Positions 1-7,371 of a stretch of DNA of 64,000 nt are shown here, one piece after another. The stretch spans positions 3,348,001-3,412,000 of the forward strand of contig NZ_CP095050.1 of NCBI RefSeq assembly GCF_022921075.1, read 5' to 3'. Each line of letters begins with the position of its first letter. Position 1 is the stretch's first letter. The notes beneath the pieces are model-generated. The model had not been told where the DNA came from. It did no database searches and worked only from the letters and a program-made list of their open reading frames with translations. This DNA is from Hymenobacter sp. 5317J-9 (GTDB lineage: Bacteria; Bacteroidota; Bacteroidia; Cytophagales; Hymenobacteraceae). A program made the position numbers and the translations under genes.

Positions 1-965
1 GCCAGCCTTGAGGCGTACGTAAATATTGGTGTTGCCCAGTGTGCCGCCGGCGGTATTGGCGATGGTGGCGGTGGCGCCAAAGTCCGTCGAAAGCGTAGTC
101 AGCGACACTTCATAGTCAGTGGGCGCGGTAATGGTAATCGCACTGGCGGCCGTTAGGTTGCTGCCGCTCAGGTTAAACGACTGGTTGGCCGAAGGACCAT
201 TGCCTACTATATAGGTAAAGCCCGTGAGCGAAGTGGGGGCAGCCGTGAGGCTTGGGGTAACAGTCGCAAGGGTGCCCTTCACTGTGATATCATCCACTAC
301 CCACCGTTCAGCAGCGTTATCGTTAAGCAGTGAAATGCGAAAACGCATATTTGCGGTCGGGGTAATTCCCGTAACCGAGAGGGTGCTGGAGCTAGTCGAT
401 GAACCACCAGCTGCCGAAATAACAGCCGTTGGCGCATTATTCCCATCATATGAAGTCGATGAGGCACCCGTTGCAGAAAAAGGCCACGTCGCATTTGAAT
501 TACCAGCTAAGGTCAGTTCAGAAGACCAGTTGGCCCCGCCATCAGTACTGATTTCAATTTTAACATTATCACCATTGTCAGCCCCTTGTGCTAGGGTGCC
601 GAATGAAAAGGATGCTACCCGCACGCTCAGCGAGACGCTGGTGTAAGAACTAGTGTTAATGTCAGCATTTGAGGTAATAACTGCTGCGGTAACACTACCC
701 GTCCCTGTTCTGGCGTAGCCGGTATTAGTTGAAGAGAAAAACGGGCTATTAGCAGGCTTATCAGCCGTTGCTGATGAGTTTCCCGTGACGAAAGCCCCTC
801 CTGTACCCGAAAGTGCTACGGTTGCAGTTGGAGTAGCGGGCACGGTTTCAAAATCCTGAATGGCAATTGTCGTCTGCCCCCACCCTACCAGCGGTAACAG
901 TAGCGTCATCAGCAGCGCCACGCCGCGGCTGAAAAAGGCGGTAAAATGAGTACGGGTTGGGTGCA
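1..965 (-). CDS. Secreted repeat-containing surface protein, 5' part
   Basis: An open frame runs on the minus strand from an ATG at 965 to the window edge without a stop, giving about 321 residues of an incomplete protein. Residues 1-31 are a signal peptide (basic start, FFSRGVALLM core, ending VGWGQ). The next ~200 residues are rich in Ser, Thr, Ala and Gly and resemble the jelly-roll modules of Bacteroidota extracellular proteins (ISTDGGANWSSELT; a WVVDDITV strand at the module end). From about residue 235 a second module starts (SLTGFTYIVGNGPSANQSFN...), of the kind tandemly repeated in very large Hymenobacter secreted proteins that usually end in a type IX secretion tag. The C-terminus is outside the window, so neither enzyme domain nor sorting tag can be seen. 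Specific function unknown. Confidence 0.8.
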
Positions 966-1385
966 TAAGTAACGGGGTTTTAGGTAACTAAAAAAACACT
1001 TTTGGCTAGGCGCACTGCCTGTAAAATTAGGGGGACTTCATAGGACTCCACCCATGCCAGGCGTTACCAAAAGGTTACAATCCCGGGCAGTGCAAACCGG
1101 AGTGCCGGGATAGTGCCGACAGCGGAAGCCTATAAAGGCATAATCCATTTTAAAATGAATTAAAAATGAAGACCACAAAAAAAGCCTCCGCGACGGCGGA
1201 GGCTTTTTGGGGAAACGCGTGGCCGGCGGCAACGCCCACCTGGCGCTTCAAACGTTTGTGCCTGCCATTCCGGCTCCGGCGGGTGGGCGGGACGCTGCTG
1301 CCAGCGGCGGCAAACCGCTGGGTGGGTGGCCGCGGCCCGCGGCCCCATCCGGTTGAGAATGGCAGGACTTATCTCGGTGTATAGT
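966..1385. other. Intergenic stretch with one terminator
   Basis: These 420 bases separate two minus-strand genes. The only clear element is the hairpin at 1177-1208. The part next to 965 should hold the promoter of the left-edge secreted protein, but no good TAnnTTTG box is visible. Short frames here cross the hairpin and are not credible genes. Confidence 0.5.
1177..1208. terminator. Bidirectional intrinsic terminator
   Basis: A perfect 8-bp GC-rich stem (gcctccgc at 1184-1191 with gcggaggc at 1196-1203, loop of 4) is flanked by seven A on the left and five T on the right, so it can act on either strand. It lies about 180 bases downstream of the glycosyltransferase stop. Confidence 0.75.
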
Positions 1386-2648
1386 TCAGGAGTGGGCCAA
1401 TGCCGGCGCAAATGCAGCGGTGAGGGCCGCGCCGCGCGCCGCTTTGGCTGGGGCCGGTGCGGCGGCCCGGTGCAGGGCAGCCAGCACGTCTTCGGTGAGG
1501 GCGCACTGGCGCTGGTGCGAGTAGCGCCAGCGCTCCATGCGGGCGCGCTCCACCCGCTCGCGGGTGGCGGGCACGTCGTCGAGGCTGCGGCGAATGGAGC
1601 GGGCACAGGCGGCCACGTCGCGGTGCAGATAGAGCAGGCCGGTGTGGCCGTGCTGCACCAGCTCCACGGTGCCGCCGGTGGCGGCCGCCACCACGGGCAC
1701 GCCGGCGGCCATGGCCTCCAGGGTCACCATGCCGTAGGTTTCGTTTTCGGAAGCCAGCACAAACACGTCAATGGCCTGGTAAAACACCGCCGGGTTAGCC
1801 CGAAAACCCCGGAAATGCACCTGGCCTTCCAGCCCCAGGCGCTGCACCTGGGCCTGCAGCTGGCGCAGGTAGCCGTCGCCCTCGTTGCGGGTGGGCTCGC
1901 CCATGATGAGCAGGCTGGCGTGGCGGCCCAGTTGGGTGCACAGGTGGTGCAGCGCCTCAATTACGAAATCCTGCCCTTTGCCGGCATCAAACCGGCCCAG
2001 GATGCCTAATAGCGTCCCCTGCACGGGCAGGCCCAGCTCCTGCCGGGCCTCGGCGGCGGTGCGGCGGTGCGGGGCAAACTGCTCCAGCGGCAGGCCCAGC
2101 GGCACCACGTGCAGCTTGCCGGCGTCGAAACGGGTGCGGCGGGCCACCTCGCGGGCCAGGCCGGGCAGGGGCGTCAGCCAGGCATCGAGCTGGCGAAAAC
2201 GCAGGGTGTGCACCGGGCCGCGCTTGGGGCGCCCCAGCTGCATGTGCTGCTGGTAGATGACGCGCAGGCGCCCGCCCATCAGGCCCTTCACGAAGGTGGC
2301 CAGGGCCAAGTCCTTGTTCTGCGTCACCACCAGCGTGTCGACCTGCAGGCGCTCCAGCAGGATTTTGAGCTCCCAGGCGGCCAGAGGCATGGCCAGCCCG
2401 CGGCGCACCCGCAGGGTTTCGAAGGGCACAAACCATTCTTCGGCCCAGTGGGCCAGCGGCGTGGCGGGCGGCGCAATAAAGGTGATGCGCCAGCCGCGCT
2501 CCTGCATCCAGCCGCTGAATTTCAGGCTGTTCAGCTCCAGCCCGCCCAGGCTGCCGGAGAGGCAAAGCACCGCCAGCTGCGGCCGGGATTCCGGGGCATG
2601 AGCGTCCCGGCCGAGAACGGAGTTCCCGGTGACAAAGTGTGGCAACAT
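1386..2648 (-). CDS. Glycosyltransferase family 4 (GT-B fold)
   Basis: This 420-residue protein transfers a sugar from a nucleotide-activated donor, probably in the cytoplasm for cell-surface polysaccharide or glycolipid synthesis; donor and acceptor cannot be read. The N-terminal Rossmann half shows the glycine-rich SGSLGGLELN segment near residues 31-40. The C-terminal donor-binding half starts near residue 211 (GILGRFDAGKGQ) and carries the E-x7-E signature in ENETYGMVTLE (E303 and E311), followed by AAGVPVVA and GGTVELV. There is no signal peptide. The last ~30 residues are Ala-rich and probably disordered. It does not lie in a polysaccharide cluster: its upstream neighbour is a LytTR regulator, separated by a long inverted repeat. 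Confidence 0.85.
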   Translation of the reverse strand: MLPHFVTGNSVLGRDAHAPESRPQLAVLCLSGSLGGLELNSLKFSGWMQERGWRITFIAPPATPLAHWAEEWFVPFETLRVRRGLAMPLAAWELKILLERLQVDTLVVTQNKDLALATFVKGLMGGRLRVIYQQHMQLGRPKRGPVHTLRFRQLDAWLTPLPGLAREVARRTRFDAGKLHVVPLGLPLEQFAPHRRTAAEARQELGLPVQGTLLGILGRFDAGKGQDFVIEALHHLCTQLGRHASLLIMGEPTRNEGDGYLRQLQAQVQRLGLEGQVHFRGFRANPAVFYQAIDVFVLASENETYGMVTLEAMAAGVPVVAAATGGTVELVQHGHTGLLYLHRDVAACARSIRRSLDDVPATRERVERARMERWRYSHQRQCALTEDVLAALHRAAAPAPAKAARGAALTAAFAPALAHS

Positions 2649-2735
2649 AGCTCAGAAAGACAAAAAGAGTGTGAGGGCAGCGCGGTAGAAAGCGGAAGAG
2701 CGAGGGGACGAAGGCGAGGGGCGGGCAGCGTTAGT

Positions 2736-2836
2736 AGAACGTCATGCAGAGCGCAGCGAAGCATCTCGCTCGCCGTCACTTTTATGTAAATGCGTTGCGC
2801 TGGCGAGATGCTTCGCTGCGCTCTGCATGACGTTCT
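2736..2836. repeat. Intergenic inverted repeat, family A (34-nt perfect arms)
   Basis: Arms 2736-2769 and 2803-2836 are perfect reverse complements (34 of 34) around a 33-base loop. The arm core gtcatgcagagcgcagcgaa recurs at 5002-5098, and diverged relatives occur at 3646-3730 and 49655-49756. It lies between two co-oriented genes and would form a long mRNA hairpin; a short T run follows on the plus strand. Confidence 0.85.
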
Positions 2837-2864
2837 TTTTACACAAGGTGCCGTTCCCTCCGCC

Positions 2865-3617
2865 TTAGGTCCAGCGGCTGAGAAACTGCAGGAAGGTGTC
2901 CTTGTACTGGTCGCCCACCGGGATGGTGATGGCGCCAATCTGGACGGTGAGGCGGCGCACGGCCTCAATCTTGTCGAGCGCCACAATGAACGAGCGGTGG
3001 ATGCGCATGAAGCGCCGGGTGGGCAGCTTTTCCTCCATGGCCTTGAGGCTCATGAGGCTCAGCAGGGCGCGGGGCGTGCTTTTGAGGTGCACTTTCACGT
3101 AATCCTTCAGGCCTTCCACGTAGAGAATGTCGCTCAGGGCCACGCGCACCAGCTGGTATTCGGCTTTCAGAAACAGGTACTCTTCCTCCTCGGGGCCGGT
3201 GGCGGCGGGGGCGCTGGCGTGCTGGGAAGTGAGCTCGGCGTAGGCGCGGGCCTTGCCGGCGGCGCGCAAAAACTCTTCGTAGTTGAAGGGCTTGACGAGG
3301 TAGTCGAGGGCGTCGACGCGGTAGCCGTCCAGCGCATACTGGCTGAAGGCCGTGGTGAAGATGACGCGCGGGCCGGTGGGGCCCAGCACCCGGGCCAGTT
3401 CCAGGCCGTTCAGCTCCTGCATCTGAATGTCGAGGAAGGCCAGGTCGACCGCCCCGGGGTGCTCGTGCAGGTACTTCAGGGCCTCCACCGCGCTGCCAAA
3501 CTTGCCCACCAGCTCCAGAAACGGCGTTTTCTGAATAAACGACACCACCAGGCCCAGGGCCAGGGGTTCGTCATCGACGGCGATGGTGCGCAGGGGCGGC
3601 AGAGCGGGTTGGTTCAT
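2865..3617 (-). CDS. LytTR-family response regulator
   Basis: A 250-residue cytoplasmic response regulator. The receiver domain spans about residues 10-125, with acidic pair D15/D16, phospho-acceptor D63 (AFLDIQM), T89 and K109 (DYLVKP). A linker leads to a LytTR DNA-binding domain at about 145-250 (YLFLKAEYQLVRV, LYVEGLKDYVKVHL, FMRIHRSFIV). Proteins of this class are phosphorylated by LytS/YehU-type kinases, and the next gene upstream encodes exactly such a kinase in the same orientation. The two genes are separated by 103 bases that are mostly an inverted repeat, so they are probably one transcription unit. The target genes are unknown. Confidence 0.9.
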   Translation of the reverse strand: MNQPALPPLRTIAVDDEPLALGLVVSFIQKTPFLELVGKFGSAVEALKYLHEHPGAVDLAFLDIQMQELNGLELARVLGPTGPRVIFTTAFSQYALDGYRVDALDYLVKPFNYEEFLRAAGKARAYAELTSQHASAPAATGPEEEEYLFLKAEYQLVRVALSDILYVEGLKDYVKVHLKSTPRALLSLMSLKAMEEKLPTRRFMRIHRSFIVALDKIEAVRRLTVQIGAITIPVGDQYKDTFLQFLSRWT

Positions 3618-3645
3618 ATAAGAAAACGTCAGTTAAGTAAACGTT

Positions 3646-3730
3646 GTCATCCTGAGCGCCGCGAAGGACCTTCTCACGGCTGAACAAGTCGTTCCTCGGC
3701 GAATAGGTCCTTCGCGGCGCTTAGGACGAC
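3646..3730. repeat. Intergenic inverted repeat, family A-like, overlapping the kinase 3' end
   Basis: Arms 3646-3670 and 3706-3730 pair over 25 bases with two mismatches. The right arm runs into the end of the sensor kinase gene: it supplies the last codons (Val-Ser-Ser) and the TAA stop at 3721-3723. Confidence 0.75.
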
Positions 3731-4842
3731 ACGAGGGCCGGCTCAGGCAGGCTTACGGCACTTCCCTCCCCCACCGTCAGGGTGAGGTGCACCAGGAATT
3801 CGTTGGCCGGCGTGTGGTCGTCGACCACCAGCTCGAAGCGTCCGGGGTAGAGCAAATCGAGGCGGCGGCGGGTGTTGGCCAAACCGATGCCGTTGCTGCC
3901 GGCCAAGTCGGTGGAGGGCAGCGAGAGGCGGCTGTTGCGCACTTCCAGCTCCACCACGTCGGGCCAGGGCTGGCGAATGGCCACGTAGATGCGGCTGGGC
4001 TCGGTGGCCGCCACGCCGTGCTTGAAAGCATTTTCGAGGAAGGGCAGCAGCAGCATGGGGGCCACGGGCACGTCGCGCACGGGGTCGGGCCGCTCGAAAG
4101 TGACGGTGACCCGGTCGTCGAGGCGCAGCTGCATGAGGGTGATGTAGTCCTGCACGAAGGCAATTTCCTGGCTGAGCAGGGTCATGCCGCCGGCGGTGTC
4201 ATACAGCACGTAACGCATCATCCGCGAGAGGCGGTGAATGGCCGTGCGGGCCTGCTCGCCGTCGAGCAGCGTGAGGGCGTAGATGTTGTTGAGGGTGTTG
4301 AAGAAGAAGTGCGGGTTGATTTGGGCCTTGAGCATGGACAGCTCGGAGCTCACGCGCTGCTGCTCCAGCGTCTGGCGCAGCTGGGCGTCTTTCTGCCACT
4401 TCTGCACCACCGTGATGCAGGTGCTGATGCCCAGCACAAACATGGTGGTGAGCAGGCCCATGGAATCGAAGCGGTAGCCGCGGGGGTTGAGCCGCGGACG
4501 GCCCGCCACGGCCTCAAACGCTTTGTTCATGAGCGCGGGCAGGTTGAGGGCCGACTCCAGGAACTTGCTGAACACCAGCACGCCCAGCGCGATGCCCACC
4601 AGCGACAAAATGAACCAGCCCGTACGCCCGGTGAACAGCAGGCGCGGCACCAGCACCTTGGCCGTGAGGTAGAACGTGGCCACCCACACGCAGAACATGA
4701 GCCCCTGCTTCAGCCAGAACTGCGGCGGCATGGTGAGCCGGCCCGTGAGCGGCTGAAACAACAAAAACGTGAGTCCGAACAAGCCCCACACCAGCACATG
4801 AATGAGCGGAGCGAGGTAGCGCCGGGGGGTGAGGACGGCCAT
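3721..4842 (-). CDS. LytS/YehU-type membrane sensor histidine kinase
   Basis: From the chosen ATG at 4842 this is a 373-residue inner-membrane kinase with four predicted membrane segments (about residues 14-31, 47-65, 76-93 and 130-147), a short helix, a His_kinase domain (PF06580) with the phospho-acceptor in INPHFFFNTLNN (H178), and a C-terminal HATPase domain (ENAFKHG, GIGLANTRRRL). It has no large periplasmic domain, as is usual for the family. An in-frame ATG at 4887 would add 15 residues, but a TAnnTTTG box (4863-4870, minus strand) lies inside that extension, so I prefer 4842. It pairs with the LytTR regulator downstream. The final codons and stop come from an inverted-repeat arm. Confidence 0.85.
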   Translation of the reverse strand: MAVLTPRRYLAPLIHVLVWGLFGLTFLLFQPLTGRLTMPPQFWLKQGLMFCVWVATFYLTAKVLVPRLLFTGRTGWFILSLVGIALGVLVFSKFLESALNLPALMNKAFEAVAGRPRLNPRGYRFDSMGLLTTMFVLGISTCITVVQKWQKDAQLRQTLEQQRVSSELSMLKAQINPHFFFNTLNNIYALTLLDGEQARTAIHRLSRMMRYVLYDTAGGMTLLSQEIAFVQDYITLMQLRLDDRVTVTFERPDPVRDVPVAPMLLLPFLENAFKHGVAATEPSRIYVAIRQPWPDVVELEVRNSRLSLPSTDLAGSNGIGLANTRRRLDLLYPGRFELVVDDHTPANEFLVHLTLTVGEGSAVSLPEPALVSS

Positions 4843-4862
4843 AGCACAGGAGGAAAGCGAAA

Positions 4863-4870
4863 CAAACATA
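4863..4870 (-). promoter_or_regulatory. Candidate Bacteroidota -7 box for the LytS-type kinase
   Basis: On the minus strand the sequence reads TATGTTTG, a perfect TAnnTTTG match, about 20 bases before the chosen ATG at 4842. No well-spaced -33 TTG is obvious, so support is moderate. Confidence 0.35.
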
Positions 4871-5001
4871 CCCGGTCCGATTTCCAAAACCCGGCCAAAC
4901 CGACCGTAACCGGAATTGTATCGACGGCGGGGGCCGTTTTATCGGCCGGCGCGGGGGCGGGTTGAGAAGGCCCCGGCGCCGTCCCGCAACAGGAATAGCC
5001 T

Positions 5002-5098
5002 GTCATGCAGAGCGCAGCGAAGCATCCTCCCCGCTTCAACTAATCCAATCGTTGGAATGAAGGGCGCTGGCGAGATGCTTCGCTACGCTCTGCATGAC
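5002..5098. repeat. Intergenic inverted repeat, family A
   Basis: Arms 5002-5026 and 5074-5098 pair over 25 bases with one mismatch and share their core with 2736-2836. The repeat lies in the divergent region between the sensor kinase (-) and the pullulanase (+). Confidence 0.8.
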
Positions 5099-5164
5099 TG
5101 CATTTATCAATAACCACAGCTGGTCAGCACTCTTCATTGAGTACAATTCCCGAACTTTGCCGTC

Positions 5165-7150
5165 ATGATTCGCTCCCTCCTGTTGTTTGTGCTGCTATCT
5201 ACTACCAAAACCCCGGCGGCGCCGCTGCCCGACTTCGGCAGCTACCCCGTGTACCGCGGCCCCGACCTCGGCCTGACCTGGCGCGGCCCCCAGGCCAGCC
5301 TGCGCGTGTGGGCCCCCACCGCCGAGGCCCTGCACCTGAAGCTGTACGCGGCCGGCACCGGCGGCGCGCCCACCGCCGACTACGCCATGGCCAAGGCCGA
5401 GGACGGCACCTGGACCTACGCCCTGCCCGCCGGCACCACCGGTTTCTACACCGTGCAGGCCACCATCGCGGGCAAGAAAATGGCCGAAGTGGCCGACCCC
5501 TACGTGCACGCCGTGGGCCTCAACGGCCAGCGCGGGGCCGTGCTCAACCCCGCCACCGTGAGCCCGCCCGGCTGGGCCGATGACCTGCGCCCCGCCCTGA
5601 AACAGCCCACCGATGTCGTCATCGGCGAAGCGCACGTGCGCGACCTGAGCATGCACCCGCAGTCGGGCATCACCCGCAAGGGCAAGTACCTGGGCGTGGC
5701 CCAGCTCGGCACCCGCGGCCCCGAAAACGTGACCACCGGCTTGGAGCACCTCGTGGAGCTGGGCCTGACCCACGTGCACCTGCTGCCCACCAACGACTTC
5801 GCCAGCATCGACGAAGCCGCGCCCGCCAGCGCCAACCGCTACAACTGGGGCTATGACCCGCTGCACTACTCCGTGCCCGAAGGCAGCTACGCCACCAACG
5901 CCGCCAACCCCAGCACGCGCATCAGCGAGTTCAAGCAGATGGTGCAAAACCTGCACAGCCAGGGCCTGCGCCTGGTGCTGGACGTGGTGTACAACCACAC
6001 CGCCGACGCCCGGCGCAGCTCTTTCGAGCAGCTGGTGCCCGGCTACTACTACCGCCACAACCCCGACGGCACCCTGAGCAACGCCACCGCCTGCGGCAAC
6101 GAAGTGGCCTCGGAGCGGCCCATGGTGCGCAAGCTCATCGTGGAGTCGGTGGTGTACTGGGCGCAGGAATACCACGCCGACGGCTTCCGCTTCGACCTGA
6201 TGGGCGTGCTCGACGTGGAAACCATGCGCGCCATCCGCGTGGCGCTGGACCTGCAGGACCACAGCATCCTGCTGTATGGCGAGGGCTGGACCGCCGGCCC
6301 TTCGCCCCTGCCCGAAGCCAAGCGCGCCGTGAAAGCCAACATGGGCAAGCTCGACCGCATTGCCGCCTTCGGCGACGAGCTGCGCGACGGCGTGAAGGGC
6401 CACTACGCCCGGCAGACCGAGCCCGGCTTTGCCAGCGGCCAGGCTGGCCTGGAGGAGAGCGTAAAATTTGGCATTGTGGCCGCCACGGCCCACCCGCAGC
6501 TCGATTTTACCAAGGTGAACTATTCGAAGGCGGCGTGGGCCAACTCGCCGGCACAGGCCATCAACTACGTGGCCTGCCACGACGACATGGTGCTCTGGGA
6601 CAAGCTCAAGGCCTCGAACAAAGGCGCTTCGGAAGCCGACTTCATCAAGATGGACGTACTGAGCAACACCATCGTATTTACCTCGCAGGGCATCCCATTT
6701 TTGCCGGTGGGCGACGAGTTTTTGCGCACCAAGGGCGGCGCGCACAACTCCTACAATCTGCCCGACAGCGTGAACCAGCTGGACTGGGCCCGCAAGGCCA
6801 AGTACGCGGGCGTGTATGAGTTCTACCGCAAGCTCATTGCCCTGCGCCGGGCCCACCCCGCCTTCCGCCTGCCCACCGCCGAGCTGGTGCAGCAGCACTT
6901 GGAGTTTATGCCCAGCCCGGCCGGCACCATTGCCTACCACCTGAAAAACCACGCCGGCGGCGACCCCTGGCAGGACATCACCGTTATTTTCAACGGCAAC
7001 CGCTCGGGCATGGGCATCTCGCTGCCGCACGGCACCTACACGGTGGTGCTGCGCGGCAACGAAATCAACCAAGAAGGCTTCGACGTGCTGGAGGTGATGA
7101 GCGGCGTGCAGGTGCCCGGCAGCTCGGCCATGATTCTAATTCGGCAATAG
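5165..7150 (+). CDS. pulA: Secreted type I pullulanase (GH13 debranching enzyme)
   Basis: This 661-residue enzyme should hydrolyse alpha-1,6 links in pullulan, starch or glycogen limit dextrins. Residues 1-19 look like a signal peptide. A CBM48-like beta domain spans about 35-125 ([16 protein letters not shown]). The GH13 barrel has the type I pullulanase signature YNWGYDP (226-232), region I DVVYNHT (273-279), nucleophile D344 in [11 protein letters not shown], and acid/base E373 in YGEGW. Region IV reads HDD (472-474) where the family usually has HDN. The C-terminal beta domain is complete (ends [11 protein letters not shown]). It stands alone on the plus strand. The ATG is only six bases after a near-consensus box (gAACTTTG at 5152-5159), so an almost leaderless transcript is possible. 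Confidence 0.93.
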   Translation: MIRSLLLFVLLSTTKTPAAPLPDFGSYPVYRGPDLGLTWRGPQASLRVWAPTAEALHLKLYAAGTGGAPTADYAMAKAEDGTWTYALPAGTTGFYTVQATIAGKKMAEVADPYVHAVGLNGQRGAVLNPATVSPPGWADDLRPALKQPTDVVIGEAHVRDLSMHPQSGITRKGKYLGVAQLGTRGPENVTTGLEHLVELGLTHVHLLPTNDFASIDEAAPASANRYNWGYDPLHYSVPEGSYATNAANPSTRISEFKQMVQNLHSQGLRLVLDVVYNHTADARRSSFEQLVPGYYYRHNPDGTLSNATACGNEVASERPMVRKLIVESVVYWAQEYHADGFRFDLMGVLDVETMRAIRVALDLQDHSILLYGEGWTAGPSPLPEAKRAVKANMGKLDRIAAFGDELRDGVKGHYARQTEPGFASGQAGLEESVKFGIVAATAHPQLDFTKVNYSKAAWANSPAQAINYVACHDDMVLWDKLKASNKGASEADFIKMDVLSNTIVFTSQGIPFLPVGDEFLRTKGGAHNSYNLPDSVNQLDWARKAKYAGVYEFYRKLIALRRAHPAFRLPTAELVQQHLEFMPSPAGTIAYHLKNHAGGDPWQDITVIFNGNRSGMGISLPHGTYTVVLRGNEINQEGFDVLEVMSGVQVPGSSAMILIRQ

Positions 7151-7176
7151 CCGCTGCTTAGGCACCGCCCGCCGAG

Positions 7177-7366
7177 GTAGAGACGCATACTTGCGTCTCG
7201 TTGTTCGCGCCGTTAGGCAATCATTTTAAGCAGTCGTGCATGAGTAATCGACTATCCTGGTCCGACCGCCCTAGGCGGTCCGACCGGCGGTGCCTTTTCC
7301 ATAAGGTTTCTTCTGGACGACTACTCAACCATCGTTCAACGACGAGCCGCAAATAGGCGTCTCTAC
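7177..7366. repeat. Nested inverted repeats, families B and D, after the pullulanase gene
   Basis: This region separates the convergent pullulanase (+) and GH3 (-) genes. The outer arms gtagagacgc (7177-7186) and gcgtctctac (7357-7366) enclose a small hairpin (gagacgca 7180-7187 with tgcgtctc 7192-7199) and a ccgccctaggcgg element at 7265-7277. The gagacgca core recurs at 10130-10240; the ccctaggcgg core recurs in longer form at 19683-19794. Confidence 0.7.
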
Positions 7367-7371
7367 CCCAG

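Noticed and set aside
1038-1232. 64-codon minus-strand frame before the left-edge gene
   Set aside because: It runs through the terminator hairpin at 1177-1208 and its composition is not protein-like.
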